Assembly: GCA_963693285.1 (NCBI GenBank)
Contig: OY848926.1
Coordinates: forward strand, 3,890,501-3,954,500
Direction of reading: 5' to 3'
Source: Xestospongia muta
Taxonomy: Eukaryota > Porifera > Demospongiae > Haplosclerida > Petrosiidae
DNA: 64,000 nt
The position numbers and the translations under genes were made by a program. The notes beneath the pieces were generated by a model. It searched no databases and was not told where the DNA came from. It saw nothing but the letters and a program-made list of their open reading frames with translations. Positions 10,855-22,821 of this stretch are shown piece by piece; positions within the stretch are counted from its first letter, which is position 1; every line of letters starts with the position of its first letter.

Positions 10855-13800
10855 ATGGAGAATAATAATAACAAGATCAGGTAATACACTCAAGTCAAGT
10901 CTGTATACAGTCCCAATATGTACATTATATTATATGACATTATATATTTACTTGCAGTGGTAGTGATGGGGTTGTGTATACTGTATTGTTTGTTGTTACT
11001 GTAAGTCTACTGTAATACATTATATAAGTCATATTATATTAGATTATTGTGTGGATTGTATTGAGTTTTACTCAACGGAGAACTAAGAAAGGTCTTGAAA
11101 TGTGTAGTGGAAGACCTGGTATTGTCTTGTAAGTTATTTAATGTTTTCTAACTCATTTCCATATCTCTTTAGTCCTATTAATTTTTTGAATCCAAGACAT
11201 CGTCTGGTGTATGTACTAGCTTGTGGTGCTCTAGCTTCTCAGTGGTTTGGAGTGTTAACACTGTCATCATATTCAACAAATGATGTTAACAAATGGGGAA
11301 CACCGATTGTTAATTGTAAGTATGATAACTAATTTGAGTTGTCCTTAATAATATTTCAATCTAGCCATTGTCATAATGTTTCTGGTGTCTGTGGTAATTA
11401 TTATCACATATCCTATCCTGGCTTGTGTGGAGGCACCTATACCTCTTGTGGGATACATTATGGGAGCCATTTTTTGTGATATCTAGTTAGTGTTATATTA
11501 ATATGATTCTTGTATTGTTTATAATTAATATAGTTTTGTCTTACATATTTACGTGTTTGCTGAAAATCTGAAAAAGGGCTCAAATTTCGTCTCAAACTAC
11601 AAACCTGTTTATGTAAGTCTATCAACTGTGTGTACTTTTCCTAATAGAAATAATGTTTATATAGTACAGCAATATAGTGGTATCTAATGTTCCTCAATTT
11701 ATTTGTCTTGTTGGTATACTTATTTGGTACCACTATAAACTGATCAAAGAATTATTAAGAGTTTATATGACTGGTAGTCAATGGAAATTGGCTGTAAGTC
11801 TTTATTATAAGAACACTTGATATATACTGGTCTCTTTGTAGATCCAAGAACAACCTCATTCCATGAATCATATCAACTATGTCAAACAATTATTACAACC
11901 ACCAGACTTAGTAAATCTAACTTTTATCAAGAAACATATCCTTACCAGTAAATATTTATTTATTTTATTATTTTACATGTTTACATCTGTTCTTAGGAAC
12001 CAAGTTACCATTTCCTGTTCTAATTGTTGGTGTAGTAGTGGCTATCATAATATTTCAAGTAAAATTAATTTCTAGTGTTCAATGACTTCGTTTTTATTAT
12101 TATAATGTATACACAATAGCTCACTGTTTTGGTCTGTTTTAATTTCCCGTACTTGTTTGATCAATGGGGTGACGTTTTTGAAGCTTTACTTGAACAATCT
12201 CCTGATTTAAAAGATAATGCTTTCTTTAGAAAACTTCCTCATTTCTTTAAAAGTCTAACAGGTATATATAATATATTATAGTATATTGTAAATGACTATC
12301 TTTTTAGCTCTATCAGTTCTTTCTCCTATTTTTGCTACTATCTTGTGTTGTGTTCTGTTTATTCATTTTATATATTGTCTGAGGTAAAACTAATTTAATT
12401 ATATTTACTCACTTTACTTACTACAGGCTGTATATTAAAGATCTTCATAGCAGCAGTAAAAGTGATTTAGCATCAAGAATTAATTGGCCTTCATTAACAC
12501 TGGTTAGTACAATATAACTATATTAATGTATCCATTCCTTCTCCACTCTTCTCTCAGTCATCATCAGTTCGTTATGCTGGCTACCAGATCGCTTCTTTTA
12601 TCACTGGTACTATCAATATATTATCTACACATTATATTAGTTTATACTGTCACAGCATGGATTCTCTATACAGTGGTCACTTTTGTCATTGGTCTAGCTT
12701 TAATGGCTCTTATCTTTATACCATCAATATTTGGATATTATTACTATAGACTGGTGTATGTTAAAAAATATTACATAATAATATTTTTTTACATTATTCA
12801 TAACAGTGTTGTTGTTAGCTGGGTTTTACTCATTCTTGGTACACAAATAATCATTTGTAAACTATTTTTTGTATCTAATGACAGTGCTGATTTAAAAACA
12901 GTCATTATTGATAACAGGTTAGTTATATATTGTATGTACTATATTTAAATAACTATTTCTTTTATTATAGACGTGCCTTCAATATGTTCTCCTATATAGT
13001 ATTACTCTACAACATGGCTACTGGATTAATGACTGCTATTATACGTGTAGGTCTGTCTTTCCTATTTATGATCATGATTTTACCAAGAATGGATCGACTA
13101 ATGTACTTGAGAGGATTTGAGAAATGTGATTCAAGTAAGAACTGTCTACAATCTTTGTACTATCGCCACCAAAATTTATATGGTAATACAAGTCTGTAAA
13201 TGACATCATGGAGTGATATACAAACTTATATGTACAATGACTTGCCCATGTTGGGTTTTGTGGTATGTATGATTGATTGGTTAATTGATTGGATGATAGA
13301 ACAATAACATGCCCGCCCCATATTGGGTTTTGTGGTATGTATGATTGATTGGTTAATTGATTGGATGATAGACTGGTTGATTTAACCTACACTTCAGTGT
13401 GTATTTCTACAGATTCATGTAACCAAAATGTACACATATCAATAAAAATGTTTAATTTATTTTAACAGTGTGAGAATGTTTTTATTATTTTTTAGATCAC
13501 GGTACATTCAAGAACTTTATACTCATAGAAGCTCTACTACACAATCCTATTGTTCATGTGTTTGTGGACATAATAACTATAGCTAATAAAGGTATTACTA
13601 TAGCAGCAGGAGACCATTATATAGGCTAGTGTTATCCTTGCTTTAAATTAACAGCTGTTGGCATTTGACAGCCTTGTTTTGTTAACTAGTAGCCATAATT
13701 TTAATTATGGGCCATAAAGGTAGCATAACATTACTATAATTATTAACATTATAGTATTATTCTTAGACAAAATAAGATGTTGAACTAAGGCTGTTACTAT

Positions 13801-14321
13801 TGAATTCATTGATGTGTATTTTGTAGGGATTCATGTAACCATAATGTACATGTATCAGTTAAAATAATAAATTTATTTTAAGAGTGTGAGTATGTTTCTT
13901 GTTTATTGTTGTATTGTTAAAGCAGCAGGAGACCATTATATAGGCTAGCATTATCCTTGCTTTAAATTAACAGCTGTTTTCATTTTATTGATAGCCTTGT
14001 TTTTTAAACTAGTAAATATAAAAGTAGCATACACAATGAACATAAACTAAGACAATGTTGTTATCTTGTATTTTCTCATTTCATCAGTTTCACCAATAAA
14101 GAGACCTTTGGTGTCACAAAAAGCATACAATCGTTGGTTTGTTACATACACTCTTATCAAAAATCCACAACTTGCCAAGTCCTTTAAAAGAAATGAACAA
14201 AGTCAGTAATAATTGATATTTCATTTCTAATTAACCCTCTATAGTCTCAGTAAAGAATTCACTGTCTTTGGATGAAGAAGCTTCTGTTACAGTGACTAAT
14301 TCATTGTCAAAGAAGTTTTAA
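10855..14321 (+). CDS. STRA6-like: STRA6-like multi-pass membrane receptor, copy 5 (subfamily A), intact
   Basis: The 19 exons are 10855-10880, 10958-11000, 11043-11128, 11173-11315, 11365-11485, 11534-11612, 11665-11793, 11842-11947, 11997-12058, 12120-12261, 12308-12383, 12427-12502, 12558-12606, 12656-12755, 12807-12917, 12971-13134, 13496-13591, 14088-14201, 14245-14321. They sum to 1800 nt (599 residues) without an internal stop. The protein starts MENNNNKIS; a first hydrophobic segment lies at residues 14-32, then C-S-GRPGIVFP (about 42-53), NPRHRLVYVLACGALASQW (about 56-75), TYPILACVEAP in exon 5, YVKQLL in exon 8, AGYQ in exon 13, the ILPRMDR/RGFEK block in exon 16 and YNRWFVTYTLIKNPQL in exon 18. 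No signal peptide is needed for a multi-pass protein. By family it is a plasma-membrane receptor/channel moving retinoids or another small lipid between a carrier and the cell. The ligand here is unknown. Confidence 0.85.
13801..14087 (+). repeat. Ghost duplication of the exon-17 region inside intron 17
   Basis: Intron 17 of subfamily-A genes contains a second copy of the 3' part of intron 16 (GTGTATTTTGTAGGGATTCATGTAACC...) followed by a second copy of the start of intron 17 (GGAGACCATTATATAGGCTAG...), with no exon 17 between them. The first copies lie at 13396-13495 and 13592-13690. An exon-17 duplication followed by loss of the duplicated exon explains the layout. Confidence 0.6.
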
Positions 14322-15365
14322 AATTAAAGTTTAGTTACCCCAGTCTTGTTATATAATTATAGGAACACATTTTGATCTTGTGTAGCAATAATCATATGCA
14401 CTTGTTTGTTATCTAAGGACATATTATCATCAATTTATCATCAACATGTAGGATGACCCATTGAGAAAGATACTATCAAATTATTTATAGAGTGGTTTTA
14501 TTAACTATAGCTTATAACTCAATAGTTTGTGGGGTATCTTTCATTATGTGGTCCTATAATAATAATACAATACTAACTAGCCTCCTTATATAGACTGATG
14601 TTTGTAACCTTTTATTGCTTGTTGAGTTGTAATGACTGACAATTTATAGACTGTAAATAATAACCATTGAATAATTGATACAAGATAATTTACATTACAA
14701 ACACCTTCCCAAAATTCCCTGGAAACACCCTCTATTCTATATCAAAGCTGTACCATGACTGGCTTCTTCCTTTTTGTCTTCAATGACAGGATTCATCAGC
14801 AGGTTCCATAGATTGTAGATACTATTATCACTTTCAGTCTGTATGATTAGAGTAGTACTGTCAAGGATGCATTGATCACATTTACTTTTTCTCTTTTCAA
14901 TTTAACCAATAAGACAACTAGTTTCATACAAATCAACATCATACACTTGTTGGTTACATACTTATAAAAACTCCACAACTGACCAAATTTATATTAGAGT
15001 CAGAAGCTGCACTACTATTATCACATCGGTAGATAATGAAGACTTCACTTCTTGTATTTATATAGCCTAATGAAACAGAGACACTGTAGATGATGTTGAA
15101 GAAATAATTAAAGCTTAGTTGATGGTATATTAGATTTCTTACTTTTTTATAATAATTTATTATTCAAAGGTGGAATCATTGCAGTATAATGTATAACACA
15201 TTAATTTTGTAATTTGAATTAGTCTTAACAGTGAAATTGAAAGTGAAATGCAGTTGTCTGGGCTCAGGGAGGGCATGAGGTTATCACAATCATCTTAATT
15301 ACTGTCTTAATTAAATGACCTTTCTTTTTGTCGAATCTTACTTCGAACGTTGTCTTGGCACAGTT
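14322..15365. other. Spacer between copies 5 and 6
   Basis: Same spacer type as 2367-3410. The degraded exon-18 relic is at about 14948-14995. Just before copy 6 it holds AAATGACCTTTC, another TGACCT half-site-like word upstream of a start codon. No gene is seen. Confidence 0.6.
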
Positions 15366-17580
15366 ATGACCTCTAGGTAACTCATTTTTGTATGTTTTTT
15401 TGTTAAATGATGAACTCTCTCTTGCAGTGTTAATACTATCATACTGTTTGTTGTTACTGTAAGTCAATTGTCACTAATAAAGAATGTATTAATTGTATCA
15501 TATTACATTAGATTATTATGTGGATTATATTGAGTTTACTCAACGGAGAACTAAGAAAGGTCTTAAAATATGTGATGGAAGACCTGGTATTGTCTTGTGA
15601 GTTATTTAATGTTTTCTAGATCAATTTCTCTCATTTCTTTAGTCCTGTGAGCTTCTTGAATCCAAGACATCGTCTGGTGTATGTACTAGCTTGTGGTGCT
15701 CTAGCTTCTGAGTGGTTTGGACTGTTAGTAAAAGTAACAACAAAGAACTTCAACATTAACAAATGGGCAACACCTATTGTTCATCGTAAGAACATTATAT
15801 TAGTAGATATATAAAACATTTCATAAGTTAATAACTTCCCTCAATTTTATTATTATAATTTTAATCTAGTCTTTTTCATAATGTATCTTGTGTCTGTGGT
15901 AATTATTATCACATATCCTATCCTGGCTTGTGTGGAGGCACCTATACCTCTTGTGGGATACATTATAGGAGCCATTTATTGTGATATTTAGTTAGTGTTA
16001 TATTAATACGCTATCTATTGCATATAATTATTATAGTTTACCATTGTCTATTTATGAATTTGCTATAAATATCTGAAATCATACTCAGGTTTATCCTCAA
16101 ATGTGAAGGCTGTTTTTGTAAGTTAATAATACTTTTTGAATATATATATAATAATTCTATATAGTACAGCATTACAGTGGTATCTAATGTTCCTCGTATT
16201 ACTTGTCTTGTTGGTATAATTATTTGGTACCACTACAAACTGATCAAAGAATTATTAAAACTTTATAAATAGAAATTAAAATTAGCTGCTGTAAGTCTTT
16301 GCTATGAGAATGGTTGACATAGTGATATTTTTATAGATCCAGGAACAGCTTCCTTCCATGAATCATATTAATTATGTCAAAAAGTTATTACAACTCCAGA
16401 GTTAGTATCTCTTAGTTTAGTTTATAGTCTATATCATTAAACTTTTTATATCCAATATATCCCAGCTGGGATATATTGGATATAAAAAGTAACACTGGAT
16501 TAAACTTAAGAATTGCACTGCAGTGCAATTCGTTGAATATGATGTCAGATTGAAGTGCATATGTGAATCCACAGTAACAAGCATCTTATTTTTCTTTGTT
16601 TAATTTTAACCCATTAGCTAATTTAAAGTCAGTTTCATAGTATGTGATCAGTGTGATGTTTGCTTTTCTATCAAAAAGTTTCCTACTTGCATTAATTACC
16701 ATTCTCAATTTCTTACAATACAGATTAAATATAAAGGAATTACAAAGTGTATGAAGAGGAGTATTTGAGTCAATATCAAGTATTGATCAACCTGCAAAGA
16801 CATTGGTAAGAATAATATTACTATTATATAAGGATTTGAGAAATGTGATTCGAGTAAGCTACTCTCAAATAACACTTACAATAAAGCCATCAATATCATT
16901 ATTAGGTCACGGTACATTCAAGAACTTTATACTCATAGAAACTTTGCTACATAATCTTATTGTCCATGTGTTTGTGGACACATTAACTGAAATACTCAAC
17001 AAACCAGGTAACATTAAAATAAAAGCTATATTTCACTGCACAAATAGAATACTTCCATACCAATGAACTTTATCATGCAGAGTCATACCATATTTGGGCA
17101 AGGATTTGGTATCTGTTTATCTATTCAGTTTCACCATAGAAATTATATAGACACATATGGTCAGTTAGTCTATATAATCTATGGTTCCAGTTACTCCTAT
17201 TTTGCTTACTAATTGTTTAAAACTACCATTTTGCCTACTAATTTAAATTATTTAAAATTAACTATTTATGATAATTTTATTAAAATACTAGTAATCTAAA
17301 ACTGATAAAGTTATAACAAACACAAATGTCTTCATATAACAGTACATGTATTGTTATATTCAATTTTTTTATTTTTTGTTTAGTTATATCAGCCACTAGA
17401 CCTCGTGTCTCACAAAAAGCATGCAATCGTTGGTTTGTTACATACACACTTATCAAAAATCCTCAACTGACAAAATCCTATAAAAGAGATGATCTTTCTT
17501 CAGTCTGTACAAAGAAGTCGCTTTCAGATAATTTCCAGAAGTTCAGCTACACCACTGATTATTATCAACTAATGACATAA
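15366..17580 (+). pseudogene. STRA6-like copy 6 (subfamily B), frameshifted with internal deletions
   Basis: Exon 1 (15366-15376), 2 (15428-15458), 3 (15512-15596), 4 (15643-15785), 5 (15870-15990), 6 (from 16037), 7, 8a, a 12-like exon, a scrap of 16, exon 17 (from about 16906) and the terminal exon (to 17580, B tail YYQLMT). Exon 3 is 85 nt instead of 86, the same one-base loss as in copy 2, so the lesion predates their separation. Exon 6 has a two-base insertion leading to TGA, exon 8a lost a C (CAACTCCAG for CAACCTCCAG) and the exon-12 piece has TGA. Exons 8b-11 and 13-15 are absent. This copy shows what copies 2, 4 and 18 derive from: B units with an already broken exon set. Confidence 0.83.
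16441..16490. repeat. Palindromic MITE-like element, second copy
   Basis: A 50-bp perfect palindrome identical to 9479-9528 at the same position in copy 6. It spread with the gene duplication rather than by a new insertion. Confidence 0.85.
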
Positions 17581-17820
17581 AACATTGCATTATTTTATAT
17601 ACACATATTAGTATCCTACACTTAGATTTAATTTAGCCCCTCCTCCTTTGCTAACGAGACTAAATAAGAATTATTAATAATTATTAATAACTTCATTATT
17701 AATTAACTTTTAGTGCATGTTTTTTGTGGAAGATCTTGACCTTCTTGTATAATTTGCCATTGAATTGTCGGCTGCTATAACGTTCTCAAATATCTTAGCT
17801 ATAGAGTTAGTTGCTTTGAA

Positions 17821-20800
17821 ATGGAGAATAATAATAACAAGATCAGGTAATACACTCATGTCAAGTCTGTATACAGTCCCAATATGTACATTATATTATA
17901 TGACATTATATATTTACTTGCAGTGCTAGTGATGGAGCTGTGTATACTGTATTGTTTGTTGTTGCTGTAAGTCTACTGTAATACATTATATAAGTCATAT
18001 TATATTAGATTATTGTGTGGATTGTATTGAGTTTTACTCAACGGAGAACTAAGAAAGGTCTTGAAATGTGTGGTGGAAGACCTGGTATCGTCTTGTAAGT
18101 TATCTAATGTTTTCTAACTCATTTCCACATCTCTTTAGTCCTGTTAATTTCTTGAATCCAAGACATCGTTTAGTGTATGTACTAGCTTGTGGTGCTCTAG
18201 CTTCTCAGTGGCTTGGATTAACACTGTCATCATATTCAACAAATGATGTTAACAAATGGGGAACACCGATTGTTAATTGTAAGTATGATAGCTAATTTGA
18301 GTTGTCCTTAGTAATATTTCAATCTAGCCATCTTCATAATGTTTCTGGTGTCTGTGGTAATTATTATCACATATCCTATCCTGGCTTGTGTGGAGGCACC
18401 TATACCTCTTGTGGGATACATTATGGGAGCCATTTATTGTGATATCTAGTTAGTGTTAGATTAATATGATTCTTATATTGCTTATAATTAATATAGTTTT
18501 GTCTTAAGTATTTACTTGTTTGTTGGAAATCTGAAATCAGGCTCAAACATAGTCTCAAACTATAAACCTGTCTATGTAAGCCTATCAACTGTGTGTACTT
18601 ATGCTAATAGCAATAATATTTATATAGTACAGCAATATAGTGGTATCTAATGTTCCTCAATTTATTTGTCTTGTTGGTATACTTATTTGGTACCACTATA
18701 AACTGATCAAAGAGTTATTAAGAGTTTATATGACTGGTAGTCAATGGAAATTGACTGTAAGTCTTTATTATAAGAACACTTGATATATACTGGTCTATTT
18801 GTAGATCCAAGAACAACCACATTCCATTAATTATATCAACTATGTCAAACAATTATTACAACCACCAGAGTTAGTAAATCTAACTTTTATCAAGAAGCAT
18901 ATCCTTACCAGTAAATATTTATTTATTTTATTATTTTACATGTTTACATCTGTTCTTAGGAACCAAGTTACCATTTCCTGTTCTAATTGTTGGTGTAGTA
19001 GTGGCTATCATAATATTTCAAGTAAAATTAATTTCTAGTGTTCAATGACTTCGTTTTTATTATTATAATGTATACACAATAGCTCACTGTTTTGGTCTGT
19101 TTTAATTTCCCGTACTTGTTTGATCAATGGGGTGACGTTTTTGAAGCTTTACTTGAACAATCTCCTGATTTAAAAGATAATGCTTTCTTTAGAAAACTTC
19201 CTCATTTCTTTAAAAGTCTAACAGGTATATATAATATATTATAGTATATTGTAAATGACTATCTTTTTAGCTCTATCAGTTCTTTCTCCTATTTTTGCTA
19301 CTATCTTGTGTTGTGTTCTGTTTATTCATTTTATATATTGTCTGAGGTAAAACTAATTTAATTATATTTACTCACTTTACTTACTACAGGCTGTATATTA
19401 AAGATCTTTATAGCAGCAGTAAAAGTGATTTAGTATCAAGAATTAATTGGCCTTCGTTAACACTGGTTAGTACAATATAACCATATTAATGTATGCATTC
19501 CTTATACCCACTCTTTCTACTAGTCATCATCAGTTCGTTATGCTGGCTACCAGATCGCTTCTTTTATCACTGGTACTATCAATGTATTATCTACACATTA
19601 TATTAGTTTATACTGTCACAGCATGGATTCTCTACACAGTGGTCACTTTTGTCATTGGTCTAGCTTTAATGGCTCTTATCTCTATACCATCAATATTTGG
19701 ATATTATTACTATAGACTGGTGTATGTTGAAAAATATTACATAATAATATTTTTAAAATTATTCATAACAGTGTTGTTGTTAGCTGGGTTTCACTCATTC
19801 TTGGTACACAAATAATCATTTGTAAACTATTTTTTGTATCTAATGATAGTGCTGATTTAAAAACAATCATTATTGATAACAGGTTAGTTATATATTGTAT
19901 GTATTTTATTTAAATAACTATTCTATTTTATTATAGACGTGCCTTCAATATGTTCTCCTATATAGTATTGCTCTACAACATGGCTACTGGATTAATGACT
20001 GCTATTATACGTGTAGGTCTGTCTTTCCTATTTATGATCATGATTTTACCAAGAATGGATCGACTAATGTACTTGAGAGGATTTGAGAAATTTGATTTAA
20101 GTAAGAACTGTCTACAATCTTTGTACTATCGTCACCAAAATGTTTATGGTAATACAAGTCTGTAAATGACATCATGGAGTGATATACAAACTTATATGTA
20201 CAATAACATGCCCATGTTGGGTTTTGTGGCAGTATGTATGATAGATTGGTTAATTAATTGGATGATAGAACAATAACGTGCCCGCCCCATGTTGGGTTTT
20301 ATGGTGTGTATGATTAATCGGTTAATTGATTGGATGATAGACTGGTTGATTTAACCTACACTTCAGTGTGTATTTTATACAGATTCATGTAACCAAAATG
20401 TACACATATCAATAAAAATGTTCAATTTATTTTAACAGTGTGTTTATTATATTTTAGGTCACGGTATATTCAAGAACTTTATACTCGTAGAAGCTCTACT
20501 ACACAATCCTATTGTTCATGTGTTTGTGGACATAATAATTATAGCTAATAAAGGTATTACTATAGCAGTTGGAGACCATTATATAGGCTATTGTTATCTT
20601 TGCTTTAAATTAACAGCTGTTGGCATTTGACAGCCTTGTTTTTTTAACTAGTAGCCATAATTTTAATTATGGGCCATAAAGGTAGCATAACATTACTATA
20701 ATTATTAACATTATAGTATTATTCTTAGACAAAATAAGATGTTGAACTAAGGCTGTTACTATTGAATTCATTTATGTGTATTTTGTAGGGATTCGTGTAA

Positions 20801-21283
20801 CCATAATGTACATGTATCAGTTAAAACAATAAATTTATTTTAAGAGTGTGAGTATGTTTCTTGTTTATTGTTGTATTGTTAAAGCAGTAGGAGACCATTA
20901 TATAGGCTAGCATTATCCTTGCTTTAAATTAATAGCTGTTTTCATTTTATTGATAGCCTTGTTTTTTAAACTAGTAAATATAAAAATAGCATACACAATG
21001 AACATAAACTAAGACAATGTTGTTATCTTGTATTTTTTCATTTCATCAGTTTCACCAATAAAGAGACCTCTGGTGTCACAAAAAGCATACAATCGTTGGT
21101 TTGTTACGTACACTCTTATCAAAAATCCACAACTTGCCAAGTCCTTTAAAAGAAATGAGCAAAGTCAGTAATAATTGATATTTCATTTCTAATTAACCCT
21201 CTATAGTCTCAGTAAAGAATCCACTGTCTTTGGATGAAGAAGCTTCTGTTACAGTGACTAATTCACTGTCAAAGAAGTTTTAA
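17821..21283 (+). CDS. STRA6-like: STRA6-like multi-pass membrane receptor, copy 7 (subfamily A), intact
   Basis: Exons: 17821-17846, 17924-17966, 18009-18094, 18139-18278, 18328-18448, 18497-18575, 18628-18756, 18805-18910, 18960-19021, 19083-19224, 19271-19346, 19390-19465, 19524-19572, 19622-19721, 19772-19882, 19937-20100, 20458-20553, 21050-21163, 21207-21283. The total is 1797 nt (598 residues), open throughout. Exon 4 is three bases shorter than in copy 5 (QWLGLTLSS for QWFGVLTLSS) and exon 6 differs at several residues, so the loop after the second membrane segment and the exon-6 segment are the variable parts. The last four exons are nearly identical to those of copy 10, as expected if copy 10 got its 3' half from this gene. 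The predicted topology and family motifs are as in copy 5. Confidence 0.85.
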
Positions 21284-22333
21284 AATTGAAGTTTAGTTAC
21301 CCCAGTCTTGTTATATAATTATAGGAACACAATTTGATCTTGTGTAGCAATAATCATGTGTACTTGTTTGTTACCTAAGGACATATTATTGTCAATTTAT
21401 CATCAACATGTAGGATGACCCATTGAGAAAGATACTATCAAATTATTTATAGAGTGGTTTTATTAACTATAGCTTATAACTCAATAGTTTACAGGGTATC
21501 TTTCATTATGGGGTCCTATAATAATAATACAATACTAACTAGCCTCCTTATATAGACTGATGTTTGTAACCTTTTGTTACTTGTTGAGTTGTAATGATTG
21601 ATGATTTATAGGCTGTAAATAATAACCATTGAATAATTGATACAAGATAATTTACATTACAAACACCTTCCCAAAATTCCCTGGAAACACCCTCTATCCT
21701 ATATCAAAGCTGTACCATGACTGGCTTCTTCCTTTTTGTCTTCAATGACAGGATTCATCAGCAGGTTCCATAGATTGTAGATACTATTATCACTTTCAGT
21801 CTGTATGATTAGAGTAGTACTGTCAAGGATGCATTGATCATATTGACTTTTTCTCTTTTCAATGTAATCAATAAGGCAACTAGTTTCATACAAATTCAAC
21901 ATAAAAAAAATCATACACTTGTTGTTTACATACTTATAAAAACTCCACAACTGACCAAATTTATATTAGAGTCAGACACTGCACTACTATTATCACATCA
22001 GTAGATAATGAAAACTTCACTTCTTGTATTTATATAGCCTAATGAAACAGACACTCTAGAGAATGTTGAAAAATAAGTTTTCAATTTGAATCTTAGCTGA
22101 TACTATATTAGACTTCTTACTTTTTATAATAATTTAGTATTCAAAGGTGGCATCATTGCAGTATAATGTATAACACATTAATTTTGTGATTTGAGTTAAT
22201 CTTAACAGTGGAACTGAAAATAAACTGCACTCGTGACTTGTCAGGGCTCAGGAAGGGCAGAGGTTACTACAATCTTAATGAACTGACCTTTTGTTTTGTC
22301 GAATCTTACTTCGAACGTTGTCTTGGCACAGTC
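21284..22333. other. Spacer between copies 7 and 8
   Basis: Same spacer type, with the exon-18 relic at about 21920-21960. The minus strand is open over 21699-21950, but the homologous stretches in four other spacers carry stops, so I do not call it a gene. The spacer duplicates as 31946-32994. Confidence 0.6.
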
Positions 22334-22759
22334 ATGACCACTAGGTAACATATTTTTGTATGATTTTCGGTTAAATGATGAACTCTCTCTTGCAGTGTTA
22401 ATACTATCATACTGTTTGTTGTTACCGTAAGTCAATTGTCACTAATAAAGAATGTATTTACTGTATCATATTATATTAGTTTATTGTGTGGATTATATTG
22501 AGTTTTACTCAACGGAGAACTAAGAAAGGTCTTAAAATATGTGATGGAAGACCTGGTATTGTCTTGTGAGTTATCTAATGTTTTCTAGATCATTTCTCAC
22601 ATTTCTTTAGTCCTGTCAACTTCTTGAATCCAAGACATCGTCTGGTGTATGTACTAGCTTGTGGTGCTCTAGCTTCTGAGTGGTTTGGACTGTTAGTAAC
22701 AACAATTAGTCTTAACATGACCAAATGGGCAAAACCTATTGTTCATCGTAAGAACGTTA

Positions 22760-22821
<62 letters not shown>

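Noticed and set aside
21699..21950. Minus-strand open frame of 83 codons, with a relative at 32361-32579
   Set aside because: It lies in the post-A spacer. The homologous stretches in four other spacers contain stops (TTAACCAATAAG for TAATCAATAAG), and it overlaps the antisense of a relic exon 18. It is more likely a chance frame shared by the duplicated block.
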